A DNA stretch of 64,000 nucleotides from Paenibacillus kyungheensis. Lineage in GTDB: Bacteria > Bacillota > Bacilli > Paenibacillales > Paenibacillaceae. Within the stretch, counting starts at the first letter, position 1. Each line of letters starts with the position of its first letter. Positions 17,540 through 26,311 of the stretch are shown here, piece by piece. A model generated the notes under the pieces. That model worked only from the letters and a program-made list of their open reading frames with translations, searched no databases and was not told the DNA's origin. The stretch covers positions 2,642,001-2,706,000 of the forward strand of contig NZ_CP117416.1 in the NCBI RefSeq assembly GCF_028606985.1. Direction: 5' to 3'. The position numbers were made by a program, and so were the translations under genes.

Positions 17540-18298
17540 ATGAGTAGACTTAATGGTAAAAAAGCACTTATTACAGGTGGCACTAGCGGAATTGGTTTGG
17601 AAACAGCTAAGCAATTTTTAGCAGAAGGTGCTAGTTTGATTGTTACCGGAGTAACTCCGGAAAACGTAGAAAAAACGCAAAAGGAACTGGGAGATCAAGT
17701 CCTTGTGCTTCAAGCAGATTCTCGAGACCTTAACGCTCAACGTCAATTGGCTGAACGTGTTGGACAACATTTTGGCAAGCTAGATATTGCTTTCTTAAAC
17801 GCAGGTGTATCCCACTGGCGTCCATTTGATCAAATCGATGAAACTAACTTTGATCGCTTGTTCTCCATCAATGTAAAAGCTCCATTTTTCTTAATGCAAG
17901 CATTAGTTCCTGTAATGGCGAATCCATCCTCTGTTGTACTTATGGGATCAAGCAGTTCTCACGCAGGGTATACAAATTCTAACGCTTATGCAGCTACCAA
18001 AGGTGCTATTTCTACTCTAACCAAAGCATGGAACTCTGACTTATTGTCGTCTCATGGTATTCGTTTCAATACAGTGAGCCCGGGACCAATTGATACACCA
18101 CTTTATGATAAAAATAAACTGGGTATTACTGAAGAAGTTCGTGACATCGTTATGGACGGTATCCGTGATGGTATTCCAGCTGGACGCTTAGGTACAGCTG
18201 AAGAAATTGCGAAAGCTGTTGTCTATCTAGCTTCAGATGAGTCACGCTTCACTATTGGGGTTGACTTGATTCTGGATGGCGCTCAAACGATTCTTTAA
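17540..18298 (+). CDS. SDR family oxidoreductase
   Basis: The 252-residue classical SDR starts at ATG 17540, 7 nt after GGAGG. It contains TGGTSGIGLETA, the LNAG motif (FLNAGVS), SSSSHAGY with catalytic serine, YAATK (tyrosine and lysine) and the PGPIDTPLY segment after strand 6. It resembles glucose/3-oxoacyl-type reductases that are often quinone- or aldehyde-responsive. A strong terminator follows and a TetR regulator lies 140 bp downstream in the same direction, perhaps its controller. Codon use looks well adapted (many GGT, CGT), suggesting good expression. Confidence 0.9.
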   Translation: MSRLNGKKALITGGTSGIGLETAKQFLAEGASLIVTGVTPENVEKTQKELGDQVLVLQADSRDLNAQRQLAERVGQHFGKLDIAFLNAGVSHWRPFDQIDETNFDRLFSINVKAPFFLMQALVPVMANPSSVVLMGSSSSHAGYTNSNAYAATKGAISTLTKAWNSDLLSSHGIRFNTVSPGPIDTPLYDKNKLGITEEVRDIVMDGIRDGIPAGRLGTAEEIAKAVVYLASDESRFTIGVDLILDGAQTIL

Positions 18299-18311
18299 AA
18301 AGTTAAAATTA

Positions 18312-18356
18312 ATGCTGCTTAGAGCCCTTCATGGGCACTTAAGCAGCTTTTTCTTT
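18312..18356 (+). terminator. Intrinsic terminator after SDR
   Basis: GCTGCTTA pairs with TAAGCAGC around an inner GAGCCC/GGGC stem, followed by TTTTTC. Confidence 0.8.
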
Positions 18357-18373
18357 TAGAATACTTTCAATTG

Positions 18374-18388
18374 TTGTATAGTATACAA
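18374..18388. promoter_or_regulatory. Perfect 15-bp palindrome, putative TetR operator
   Basis: TTGTATAGTATACAA is perfectly symmetrical and sits 51 bp upstream of the TetR start codon, overlapping likely -10 sequences. Autoregulation is inferred. Confidence 0.55.
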
Positions 18389-18438
18389 GAGGGTTTCACC
18401 CCTCCGATAGGACTTAAATCCAACTTTGGAGTGGACAT

Positions 18439-19056
18439 ATGGGCATAAAATCAACTTACCATGAACGTATAAAAGAAGAAAAAAGAGCATGTGTTATTGC
18501 TGCAGCGCAAGAACTTTTTTTTGAAAAAGGATATGCACGCACCACATTATCTCAGATCGCAAAAGGTGCTGGTCTTTCTACCGGAACATTATTTAATCAT
18601 TTTCCAACAAAGGAATTGATCTTCGAAACGATCGTCAAGCATTTTTGGGAGCTTGATCCTGAATGGGATCTTCCACCAGTACTTGGCTCTCCTTTGCAAG
18701 GATTAATAAAATTCGGACGAGACTATGCATGCGTACTGACTCGTGAGGGAATGGCTCCTTTGTTTCGAGTTGTTATTGCAGAGGCCAAGCAGTTCCCCGA
18801 ACTCAGTCTTTTTCATTATGAACTGGGCGAAGGTGCTGTGCATCAGAAGTTGACGCAATATTTACTCGATGAAGTTGAGCTGGGTAATATTAGTTTGCCT
18901 GATGCGTCAAAAGCGGCTAACGAATTTATGAGTACAATTGCAGGACAAGTGCTATGGCCTAAAATGCTACTACTCGATTTCAGTATCTCTCGAGAACAGG
19001 CTTTTCAAATATCAGATGAAGCTGCTTATATGATCATCAATAAGTACGATAGCTAA
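18439..19056 (+). CDS. TetR/AcrR family transcriptional regulator
   Basis: The 205-residue regulator starts at ATG 18439 (GGAGTG ribosome binding site). The helix-turn-helix reads TLSQIAKGAGLSTGTLFNHFPTKELIF (residues about 35-61), a classical TetR signature; the remainder is helical ligand-binding. It lies downstream of and co-oriented with the SDR at 17540. Its own promoter carries a perfect TTGTATAGTATACAA palindrome, so it is likely autorepressed; the same palindrome was not found before the SDR. Confidence 0.9.
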   Translation: MGIKSTYHERIKEEKRACVIAAAQELFFEKGYARTTLSQIAKGAGLSTGTLFNHFPTKELIFETIVKHFWELDPEWDLPPVLGSPLQGLIKFGRDYACVLTREGMAPLFRVVIAEAKQFPELSLFHYELGEGAVHQKLTQYLLDEVELGNISLPDASKAANEFMSTIAGQVLWPKMLLLDFSISREQAFQISDEAAYMIINKYDS

Positions 19057-19060
19057 AGTA

Positions 19061-19108
19061 GACGAATACAAGTAATCTCATAAGATGAGAGCTCTTGTAT
19101 TCGTCTTT
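19061..19108 (+). terminator. Terminator after TetR gene
   Basis: GACGAATACAAG (19061-19072) pairs with 19093-19104, followed by TTTT. Confidence 0.75.
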
Positions 19109-19164
19109 TGCATTCCAATTACTTATTATTCGTGTTGATTTGTATCATATACATTTGTTTTTTC

Positions 19165-19197
19165 AACAAAAAACAGCCTATCAAATGATAGACTGTT
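19165..19197 (-). terminator. Terminator of the SH3-domain gene
   Basis: AAACAG-C-CTATCA pairs with TGATAG-A-CTGTTT; on the minus strand a TTTTTTG run follows. Confidence 0.75.
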
Positions 19198-19212
19198 TCA
19201 GGTATCTAGCTT

Positions 19213-19578
19213 TTATTTTGGTTTGGGATAGTCTACTAACATCAATACTTTATTAGGAATCCAACCCTTTTCACCGTCTGTCGTATGTACCAAACTCCAT
19301 TCATTCAACTCATATTCTTGCTCTACGATCATACCGGGATTTACGGTTAATTCATAAGCAGAATAATCTGTTAAAACGGTAGAAATTTGATTTTCATCAG
19401 GCGAGCTTAATATTTGCTTGGGAACCCAACCATGCTTTTGAGAATGAACATCTTCACAAAAAATCCAATTCGGAAATTTGGTATCTTCTCTTCCATATAA
19501 GACAGTATCGCCTTTAGCCAATACAATAGGATCTGGATAATTTGAAAAATGAGAGTGAACCACTTGATATCGCTTCAT
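19213..19578 (-). CDS. Small SH3-like domain protein
   Basis: 121 residues starting at ATG 19578 after GGAGG. There are two SH3-like halves: KGDTVLYGREDTKFPNWIFCEDVHSQKHGWVP and NPGMIVEQEYELNEWSLVHTTDGEKGWIP, each ending in the GWVP/GWIP signature typical of bacterial SH3 repeats. There is no signal peptide in this reading. SH3-type domains bind peptides or cell wall; here a cytosolic, perhaps protein-binding role is likely. It follows the unknown gene at 19613 by 34 nt, suggesting one operon. Confidence 0.75.
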   Translation of the reverse strand: MKRYQVVHSHFSNYPDPIVLAKGDTVLYGREDTKFPNWIFCEDVHSQKHGWVPKQILSSPDENQISTVLTDYSAYELTVNPGMIVEQEYELNEWSLVHTTDGEKGWIPNKVLMLVDYPKPK

Positions 19579-19612
19579 TCTCAGTACCTCCATACATATC
19601 ATTGCAAAATAT

Positions 19613-20080
19613 TTAAATGCCAAAGTGAAGAATAGACTTATTATTGCTATAAGCTTCAATAGCTAGATTTATTAATAATTGTAATTCGTTTTGCACAGTC
19701 TTGCGGAGAACTCGATTTCTAGTACTTTCCCAGTAGCCTTCTTCGTGCTCTGTTTCTTTCCAAACGGTCTCACCTCTCAAACTAAATATGTCTGGTGCTT
19801 CTTCTATAAAATCAAGCCATTTTTCTAAAAGCTGTTTTAACTTTCCAGACTCTGTTGCAGATATAATAGTTAAGCCATAATACGTTAATCCTCTGGTACT
19901 TTGTTGTGTTGCAGGATCATAAGTAGGTATCCAGTTCAAAAAATCCATTAGATACAAAATCATATCATCAGATATACTTGCTTTTTGTGTCCATGTATAC
20001 CGATTAGAGCTGTACCATTCATACACATTGTCCATATCAAAATCGTTGTTAATTAGAAAAAATTCATGTTCTAAACTCAT
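19613..20080 (-). CDS. Conserved-looking protein of unknown function
   Basis: 155 residues, start ATG 20080 with AGGTGG 8 nt upstream. Acidic, soluble and helix-rich (NVYEWYSSNRYTW, LKQLLEKWLDFIEEAP, QLLINLAIEAYSNN); no motif I recognise. Its size, acidity and pairing with a small SH3 protein resemble immunity-type or toxin-neutralising proteins, but no toxin gene is adjacent, so this is speculation. It is a useful control: its ribosome binding site and spacer match those of the glycosyltransferase at 4099, except that the latter has ATA in place of ATG. Confidence 0.65.
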   Translation of the reverse strand: MSLEHEFFLINNDFDMDNVYEWYSSNRYTWTQKASISDDMILYLMDFLNWIPTYDPATQQSTRGLTYYGLTIISATESGKLKQLLEKWLDFIEEAPDIFSLRGETVWKETEHEEGYWESTRNRVLRKTVQNELQLLINLAIEAYSNNKSILHFGI

Positions 20081-20155
20081 TGTATCCACCTGGGTTGACC
20101 CCGTGTTTATGTATTGGTATTACACATCCACTATATTATCATAGTTAGAAGCCAT

Positions 20156-20184
20156 AAAAAAAGCCGCTATTTAGCGACTTTTAA
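20156..20184 (-). terminator. Terminator of the PF10091-type gene
   Basis: AAGTCGCTA pairs imperfectly with TAGCGGCTT on the minus strand, followed by a T run. Confidence 0.65.
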
Positions 20185-20214
20185 GAATATCTTATTGTAA
20201 TACTCTGTGTAGTT

Positions 20215-21570
20215 TTATTGAATAGAAAAGACTTCTTTCTTCAGCAAGCTTTCGGGTTTCTTCCCAATAGGATCACTGTGGAAATAATCGCGAATGACTC
20301 CATCTTGTAGATAATTAGCGATAGATATCATAATCATTCCTTGATCAAGAGCAAGATACGCTTTGGCAAGCTCACCCGTCTTCACATTCACAGAGTCATA
20401 AAAACCGTACTTTCCAGCCATCTTCAATTTCTGAAGTGCTTTGATGTTCTTTTGTGCGGCTTCAGGGGCATATTCTAAGGCTAGAAATGTTGCGTGAGCC
20501 GTTACAGTTGTACTGTCTTTGTATCCTGATATTCCAAGCGGTGTAGCTGCAAATTCACTATATCCTGTTGGTGTTGCAGCAGGTGAGAATCCCCATGCAG
20601 CATATCCTTTATCTTTGGCATATTGAATTTGTAATTGAACATGGCGTTTATTATTGAGTCCAAGTGCCCGGGTACCTAGTTCTTTTTCTTTGATGACCAT
20701 GCCTGGCATCAGTGCTTCGAACATGCTACCGCCCCAGCTTGGAACAAATTTTTTATTCTTATATACATAGCTTCCTTCAAATACCTTTACTCCATCGTAT
20801 TTGACTGTTTTGCCTTGAGGAACTTGAGATTGCCAATCAAATTCCGCTGGCATTGTGCGGTACATTTTCCACCAATGCTCTTTGGGAACATCGCCTTTGC
20901 CGATTGCAATATAACTTGCTACACGTGGCTCCGTATAAAAAGAACCATAATGATGTTCTGTCAGTTCTCCTTTAGCTACATCATATCCACCGCGGAATTG
21001 ACCCACTTCAGGATCGTACAATGTTGTATAGTTCATTGCTTTGACTAATTGATTAGTCTGCTCATGAAGTTCTTGGTATGCCTGACCCACCACAATCAGA
21101 CCTGCTGACATCCAGCCATTATCAACTTGAGAAATAAATTGCCCCCAGTCTTTTTTCAGTGATCCGTCTTCGGTATTGTACCAGTTGTAAAATAACCCGT
21201 TCCATTTATCCATCTTTTCAAGAGAATTTAGCGTTGTTTGCAGTCGTGTTACTGCTTCCTTTTTGCTAATAATACCTAATCGCTGAGCAGAAACAGTACT
21301 CATCATATACATAGAGATATTAGTAGGTGATGTCCGTTTTGCTTCTTCTGTTCCTTTTTCAGTCGTTCTAACTTCGTCGTATGTTAAGCCAGTCACCGTA
21401 TCTGTATAGTCTGTAAAGTATGCATATGTTTTCTTTGCAACCGCTTTCAATTCAGTGTTGAATGCAGCCTTTTTACTTGAGGATGGTGCAGCTGAAACCA
21501 TAGGAGTGAAAGTTAAACCCGTTAACAGGCAAAAAGCTACAAATAGACTCAATACTTTTACTTTGTTCAT
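20215..21570 (-). CDS. Secreted glucoamylase-family (PF10091/GH144-like) glycan hydrolase
   Basis: 451 residues with a signal peptide (MNKVKVLSLFVAFCLLTG...VSAA). The body contains motifs typical of the alpha/alpha-toroid family known as PF10091/COG5368 (GH144-like): SMFEALMPGMV, AAWGFSPAATPTGYSEF, TPLGISGY and VTAHATFLALEYAP, then DQGMIMISIANYL. Characterised GH144 members cut beta-1,2-glucans; substrate is unverified here. The enzyme should act outside the cell. Two GAAACGTTTC palindromes and a cre-like site precede it, suggesting sugar-responsive control. It is monocistronic. Confidence 0.8.
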   Translation of the reverse strand: MNKVKVLSLFVAFCLLTGLTFTPMVSAAPSSSKKAAFNTELKAVAKKTYAYFTDYTDTVTGLTYDEVRTTEKGTEEAKRTSPTNISMYMMSTVSAQRLGIISKKEAVTRLQTTLNSLEKMDKWNGLFYNWYNTEDGSLKKDWGQFISQVDNGWMSAGLIVVGQAYQELHEQTNQLVKAMNYTTLYDPEVGQFRGGYDVAKGELTEHHYGSFYTEPRVASYIAIGKGDVPKEHWWKMYRTMPAEFDWQSQVPQGKTVKYDGVKVFEGSYVYKNKKFVPSWGGSMFEALMPGMVIKEKELGTRALGLNNKRHVQLQIQYAKDKGYAAWGFSPAATPTGYSEFAATPLGISGYKDSTTVTAHATFLALEYAPEAAQKNIKALQKLKMAGKYGFYDSVNVKTGELAKAYLALDQGMIMISIANYLQDGVIRDYFHSDPIGKKPESLLKKEVFSIQ

Positions 21571-21597
21571 TTACTTTTCTCCTTCCAAATAAAATTT

Positions 21598-21713
21598 GAA
21601 ACGTTTCGCCATTTATAATAACATGAATGTTTCATCACAGTAAACCATTAATTGATAACGCTTACTAAAAGGATAGAATTAGAATATCTTTTCTGCTTAC
21701 GATGCGAAACGTT
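21598..21713. promoter_or_regulatory. Paired GAAACGTTTC operators and a cre-like site
   Basis: GAAACGTTTC occurs at 21598-21607 and 21704-21713, exactly 106 bp (about ten helical turns) apart, with TGATAACGCTTACT (one mismatch from the CcpA cre consensus) between them at 21653-21666. The palindromes resemble LacI-family operators, and their in-phase spacing would permit DNA looping. All lie upstream of the secreted hydrolase gene. Confidence 0.55.
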
Positions 21714-21808
21714 TCTTTTTTACTATATTGTTGATGGCTATAGCGGTTTTATTTGATTTATGTACTTGGTATTACTTTGATGTACGCTAATCATATATCT
21801 GCAAATAC

Positions 21809-21846
21809 CAAAAAGAGAACGATCTATAATAGACCGCCCTCTTCTT
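21809..21846 (-). terminator. Terminator of the purine permease gene
   Basis: On the minus strand an imperfect stem (AAGAGGGCGGTCTA with TAGATCGTTCTCTT) is followed by TTTTT, just after the permease stop. Confidence 0.6.
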
Positions 21847-21862
21847 AATCAGAATCGATATG

Positions 21863-23164
21863 TTAGTGATCCAGAAATACAAGCTGAATTAAGAATAACA
21901 CTGCAAAAATATAGAAAATCGGATGAACTTCTTTACCTTTACCACGAAGAAGCTTGAGCAACGGATAGAAAATAAAACCAAAACCAATCCCTGTTGCAAT
22001 ACTGTGTGTTAATGGCATTAAAATAATAATTAAGAAAGCTGGAAATGCTACTTCGAGATCTTTCCAGTCAATTTTGTTAATTACGCTGATCATAAAGTAA
22101 CCCACAATAATCAATGCCGGTGAAGTGATTGCTGAAATGCCGGATAATACACTGACAATAGGTGCAAAGAATAATGTAAGTGCAAGTAGAACACTGACTG
22201 TAATCGCCGTTAGCCCTGTTCGACCGCCAGCAGCAACACCTGTACTAGACTCGATATAAGCAGAAGTTGGACTCGTTCCAAGTAAAGAACCTGTTGTCGT
22301 TCCTACTGCATCTGCTAGTAGCGCACCACGAGACCGCGGGAATTTGCCATCTTTGTTAAGTAGTCCTGCTTGTTCAGCAACACCAAGCATGGTTCCTGTA
22401 GTATCAAATAAAGTAATTAATAAGAATGTGAATATGATCGTATATAGACCATTTGAGAATACTCCGGCTAGATCCAGTTGGAAAGCCGTTGTAGAAAGTC
22501 CTTGCGGCATAGCCATAATCGATGCAGGCAATTGGAACAATCCTAAAATCCAAGCAAGAATAGCGGTAACCACCATACCTATAAATAAATACCCTTTTAC
22601 ATTATAAGCCATCAGAACGACAGTGATCAGTAATCCAATAATCGTTAGATACGTCATTGGCTCTGTCAAATTACCAATCGTAATTAGATTGGATTCAGAA
22701 GCGATAATAATACCAGAGTTCTGTAAACCCACTGTGGTAATAAAAAGCCCGATCCCTGCGGTGATCGCATGCTTCAAACTTGCCGGAATTGCATCCAGCA
22801 ACATATAACGGAATGAAGTCACCGATAAAATAATAAACAAAATCCCTGCGATAAATACTGCGCCTAAAGCAACTTGCCAGGTTACACCATACCCACCGAC
22901 AACACTATAGGCAAAAAATGCATTCAGACCCATACCCGGTGCTAACACAATCGGATAATTAGACCATAATCCCATAATCAGAGTTGCTACAATACTTGCT
23001 AGAATCGTAGCAATAAATACCCCGTTAAAATCCATACCCGTACTACTGAGTATTCCCGGATTTACGATAACGATATAGACCATCGTAAAAAATGTAGTTA
23101 AGCCTGCAATAATTTCTGTTGAAACGTTGGTGCCTCTTTCTTTGAGTTTGAACCAGTTATCCAT
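21863..23164 (-). CDS. pbuG: NCS2 family purine permease (guanine/hypoxanthine, AzgA/PbuG type)
   Basis: The protein of about 433 residues has many hydrophobic helices. It matches AzgA-type NCS2 carriers: TEIIAGLTTFFTMVYIVIVNP at the N-terminus, APGMGLNAFFAYS, TLFDTTGTMLGVAEQAGLL and LGTSPTSAYIESSTGVAAGGRTGL. These carriers import guanine or hypoxanthine with protons. I chose ATG 23164 (MDNWFKLKERGTNV) over ATG 23197 because it aligns with known family N-termini. A consensus promoter lies far upstream, leaving a leader of about 150 nt with a terminator-like hairpin, but no purine aptamer was found. Confidence 0.85.
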   Translation of the reverse strand: MDNWFKLKERGTNVSTEIIAGLTTFFTMVYIVIVNPGILSSTGMDFNGVFIATILASIVATLIMGLWSNYPIVLAPGMGLNAFFAYSVVGGYGVTWQVALGAVFIAGILFIILSVTSFRYMLLDAIPASLKHAITAGIGLFITTVGLQNSGIIIASESNLITIGNLTEPMTYLTIIGLLITVVLMAYNVKGYLFIGMVVTAILAWILGLFQLPASIMAMPQGLSTTAFQLDLAGVFSNGLYTIIFTFLLITLFDTTGTMLGVAEQAGLLNKDGKFPRSRGALLADAVGTTTGSLLGTSPTSAYIESSTGVAAGGRTGLTAITVSVLLALTLFFAPIVSVLSGISAITSPALIIVGYFMISVINKIDWKDLEVAFPAFLIIILMPLTHSIATGIGFGFIFYPLLKLLRGKGKEVHPIFYIFAVLFLIQLVFLDH

Positions 23165-23204
23165 GGTAAAGCCATCCTCCACTCCGTATCTATTCATAAA
23201 CGCT

Positions 23205-23262
23205 AAAAAATCCTCATTCTTTTATAGGATGATATGAGTTGTACTCCTATAATAGTCATAAG
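23205..23262 (-). promoter_or_regulatory. Terminator-like hairpin in permease leader
   Basis: On the minus strand AAATCCT pairs with AGGATTT, with an inner TATAGGA/TCCTATA stem, and the 3' arm runs into TTTTTT a few bases before the first ATG. Such a fold could attenuate transcription. No xpt-type purine riboswitch core precedes it. Confidence 0.45.
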
Positions 23263-23339
23263 GATTTAGCACATAGGCTCATGAATAAAATCAAGGCAAT
23301 TATATTTATAATTCGTTTTAAATCTGACGTCCATTTCGA

Positions 23340-23368
23340 ATTTTAATGAATATAACGTATATTGTCAA
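23340..23368 (-). promoter_or_regulatory. Consensus sigma-A promoter for the purine permease
   Basis: TTGACA (complement of 23363-23368), a 17-bp spacer and TAAAAT (complement of 23340-23345) point toward the permease gene. Transcription would start near 23333. The rest of 23369-23545 shows no gene. Confidence 0.65.
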
Positions 23369-23545
23369 TGAAATATTGTTCTTTATGTCTTTATTTACGA
23401 ACTATCTATTTATTTTTCAGTTTTTTATTCGTTTTTACATTATACATTTTATTCAATATTTATTGCTTTATTTTACCGTATCCCTTTTGTAGCTAGAATA
23501 TTTCGATCATATATGACTACAGAAATCTATATAGTGCAAAGAAGT

Positions 23546-23575
23546 AAAAAGACAGCCCTTTTAGGCTGTCTTTTG
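23546..23575 (-). terminator. Terminator of the lichenase gene
   Basis: AAAGACAGCC pairs with GGCTGTCTTT around a 6-nt loop, with A and T runs on both sides, so it could act on both strands. Confidence 0.8.
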
Positions 23576-23610
23576 TTTTATTATCGTTAGTGTTAGTTGT
23601 AAAAATATTA

Positions 23611-24324
23611 TTAATTACTTGTATATCTTACCCAATCATATTCTGCATACAATGGATTCGCTCCATTATAAGAACCTAACCAATCGTCTACTCCTTTGCC
23701 ATTCCAGATATTCATCATAATTTTACCTGCATTGGTTGGAATATTGGTTGTTGCTGTATGTTTGAGTACGCCATCAACATACCATTTGATTGAATTAGGC
23801 TGCCAATCGAAAGCATACGTATGGAAACCTTGCGAAGCATCGAAACCCAGATTGATAACCTTTTCATGATTTCCTACACCATTGGTATAATAGTTCAATT
23901 GTACTTTAGTCGTATCTTTACCTAAAAATTCAATATCAATCTCATCCCAAGGGGTACCATCTGTAGGTCCTGTATAGGTGAAGAAGGAAGAAACAATACC
24001 TGTGTTTTTGGCAGGTTTCATACTAACTTCATACAAGCCGTACTTATATTTGTTGGTTGAGCGGTATTCTGCACAGTCAAATTTATTTGTCGCTGAACTG
24101 GTTAGACCCAATCTAAGCTTACCATCACTTGTAAAATTAGCATTGTTGGCACGCCATGTACAATTGAACATATCTCCATTAGAGTAACCATCTGCTTTTT
24201 GCCATGTGCTTGCATTAAAATATGTTAATGGCTCCCAAAATACAGTTCCTGCAAAAGCACTTACCGATACAAACAGCGAGATAATACCTGTAGCTACTAA
24301 TGTGACCCAAGATTTCTTTTTCAT
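23611..24324 (-). CDS. bglS: Secreted GH16 lichenase (beta-1,3-1,4-glucanase)
   Basis: 237 residues starting at ATG 24324 after GGAGG, with a signal peptide ending near SAFA. The active-site motif DEIDIEFLG (residues 127-135) contains the nucleophile E128 and acid/base E132 of bacterial lichenases. [17 protein letters not shown] and the two cysteines (C55, C84) match the Bacillus/Paenibacillus mixed-linkage glucanases. It hydrolyses barley-type beta-glucan or lichenan outside the cell. Next upstream is the arabinoxylan enzyme XynD (106 nt apart), suggesting joint action on cereal cell walls. Very confident. Confidence 0.95.
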   Translation of the reverse strand: MKKKSWVTLVATGIISLFVSVSAFAGTVFWEPLTYFNASTWQKADGYSNGDMFNCTWRANNANFTSDGKLRLGLTSSATNKFDCAEYRSTNKYKYGLYEVSMKPAKNTGIVSSFFTYTGPTDGTPWDEIDIEFLGKDTTKVQLNYYTNGVGNHEKVINLGFDASQGFHTYAFDWQPNSIKWYVDGVLKHTATTNIPTNAGKIMMNIWNGKGVDDWLGSYNGANPLYAEYDWVRYTSN

Positions 24325-24429
24325 AAATACCTCCATCTGAGTATGAGATAAAAGCAATACTATAAAATGATGTTTACTCTTTTACAGATCATTTCCTAGT
24401 CATTCTATCGTTACAATATTGCTTACATA

Positions 24430-25959
24430 TTAAGAACCAAACTGCCAGTAATCCAGATTGAACAGATTAGCATTGCCTGATCCTGTAAATACAAGATATA
24501 CATTATGAACACCAGTTACATTATTGATCGTTGTCTGCATTTCTTTCCAGTTCTGCATCCCTCCAGTCGAAGTTACTTTCAATGTACCTACCAATGGACC
24601 GGTATCACTATCCAGTCGCACTTCAATATTTCCACCGCTAGTAGCAGCTACATTAGCTTTGAACGACTTGGCTCCACTTGAACCAAAATCCGCTCTACCT
24701 ACAGCTACCCAATCACCATTGTTAATATTTGTTACATTAAGATTGCTAATCGGCCCACCACTTGCTTGGGTTGGTTCTGTAGCAATTCCAGCTTGCCATC
24801 CAATTGTCTCTGCTTCTACTCTTGTATAAGGATTGATATTCGATAATTGAGAGACTCCAGTCATATTTGCTTGTACTTCAGCAATACTGCCATCTCCGTT
24901 ATGAACTAACTTATTGATATGCGGTGAGCGATAACCTTTGCCTGTGCCAATTTGAGCTTTACTGACCGTTTGCGCATGGTACACGACATACCATTCATTT
25001 TTAAAATTAAATACAGCATGATGGTTGTTACCACCTACACCGAAGAAATTATACGGATTTTTGAGGAAATGACCTTTGTACGTAAAAGGACCCATCGGAT
25101 TATCACTTACCATATAACCGATCTCACCTGCTGGATATTGTGTAGGATGTGTACCTGCAAAATTGATGCAGTAGGAATAATAATATTTTCCATTGTATTT
25201 ATGAATACCCGAATCTTCAAACATATAAGGAGCATCAATAGTAGTTGCACTTCCATTCACACTAATCATATCTGCTCCCAATTTGATCACTCTGGCTGTT
25301 TTCGGATTGGCAATAGAAGCAGGGTTAGATTCATTAGGGATTCCGCCTCCGCTATACAAATATCCGTTACCATCATCATTCACAAGAACAGCTGGATCGA
25401 AAAGCCATGTGACCCCTGCCATACCCGGCGTACTTTGAGTCACCAAAGCTTTGCCGAGTGGATCTGTCCAAGGTCCAATTGGAGTATCAGCTGTTAAGAC
25501 ACCGATGCCTGCTCCACCATTAGCAAAATATAAAAAGAATTTATCTTTACCATTTATTTTCTTAGTCGCAACTGCTGGAGCCCATGAATTGCCAGCCCAT
25601 TTAGCGATCCCTTTTCCACCATTTTTGTTATTAGCTCCGGCAACCGGTACTGTTCCATGATCAGTCCAATTCACCATATCTGCTGAAGAGATCACTTGAA
25701 TACGATCGAGTGAGCTAAAATCATTTTCTTTGATTGATCCATCACTGTTATACACATAAGTATCGCTAGACATGTAAATATACACTCTTCCGTTATAAAC
25801 CAATGAATACGGATCAGCTCCAAGTTTGTGATCCATCAAAGGATTCGAATTCCCCGGAAGCTTGGCTAATGGTCGATTAGCAGCATCAACACTTACTGTA
25901 GAGAAAATACTGAACAATAAAGCGAAGGAAAGAAACAAAGCCAAACATTTTCTACTCAT
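24430..25959 (-). CDS. xynD: Arabinoxylan arabinofuranohydrolase, GH43 with CBM6 (XynD type)
   Basis: 509 residues with a signal peptide (cleavage near VDAAN). The five-bladed GH43 propeller spans about residues 35-365: catalytic base region LGADPYSLVYNGRVYIYMS (D49), WLFDPAVLVNDDGNGY and general acid in MFEDSGIHKYNGKYYYSY. A CBM6 follows (EAETIGWQAG to NLFNLDYWQF, about 370-509). Architecture and length match XynD of Bacillus and Paenibacillus, which removes arabinose from arabinoxylan. A perfect cre site lies 115 bp upstream. Confidence 0.92.
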   Translation of the reverse strand: MSRKCLALFLSFALLFSIFSTVSVDAANRPLAKLPGNSNPLMDHKLGADPYSLVYNGRVYIYMSSDTYVYNSDGSIKENDFSSLDRIQVISSADMVNWTDHGTVPVAGANNKNGGKGIAKWAGNSWAPAVATKKINGKDKFFLYFANGGAGIGVLTADTPIGPWTDPLGKALVTQSTPGMAGVTWLFDPAVLVNDDGNGYLYSGGGIPNESNPASIANPKTARVIKLGADMISVNGSATTIDAPYMFEDSGIHKYNGKYYYSYCINFAGTHPTQYPAGEIGYMVSDNPMGPFTYKGHFLKNPYNFFGVGGNNHHAVFNFKNEWYVVYHAQTVSKAQIGTGKGYRSPHINKLVHNGDGSIAEVQANMTGVSQLSNINPYTRVEAETIGWQAGIATEPTQASGGPISNLNVTNINNGDWVAVGRADFGSSGAKSFKANVAATSGGNIEVRLDSDTGPLVGTLKVTSTGGMQNWKEMQTTINNVTGVHNVYLVFTGSGNANLFNLDYWQFGS

Positions 25960-26073
25960 CTGCGTACCTCCATAGTTTTATATAGTATAAAACTGAGCTA
26001 TCCGTTATTTTAGAGATAGAGAATAGACTCAGATTTGTACTTACAAGAAAAATAATCATACAAAAACACAAAA

Positions 26074-26087
26074 TGTTAACGCTTACA
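26074..26087. promoter_or_regulatory. CcpA cre site upstream of xynD
   Basis: TGTTAACGCTTACA matches the cre consensus TGWNANCGNTNWCA at every defined position. The surrounding 25960-26276 region is AT-rich and holds no gene I can support. Confidence 0.65.
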
Positions 26088-26276
26088 TAATCTATTAAAA
26101 AAATAATCACCAACGTATTGTTGGTCATCAGTGATTCCGGCACAAAAGTATAAATATGTATTTAATTGAAAATAATGTTTTATTCGAAATTATCATAACA
26201 TGACCTCTGTAATATAACAACATTCTGACATATAATAATAACGCTATCGCTAATAGATCAGATAGATTAACAACAG

Positions 26277-26311
26277 AAAGAGCCAATGAAGGAATTCATC
26301 GGCTCTTTTTT
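26277..26311 (-). terminator. Hairpin at the end of the SnoaL-like gene
   Basis: AAAGAGCC and GGCTCTTT enclose an inner ATGAA/TTCAT stem. The T run is on the plus strand; the minus-strand tail is only TTTC, so termination may be stronger for plus-strand transcripts. Confidence 0.55.

Noticed and set aside
23198-23335. Guanine riboswitch in the purine permease leader
   Set aside because: The conserved loop and junction sequences of purine aptamers were not found on the minus strand.
24952-25497. A 181-codon plus-strand open frame opposite xynD
   Set aside because: Antisense to a confidently assigned GH43 gene, no ribosome binding site, biased composition typical of a shadow frame.
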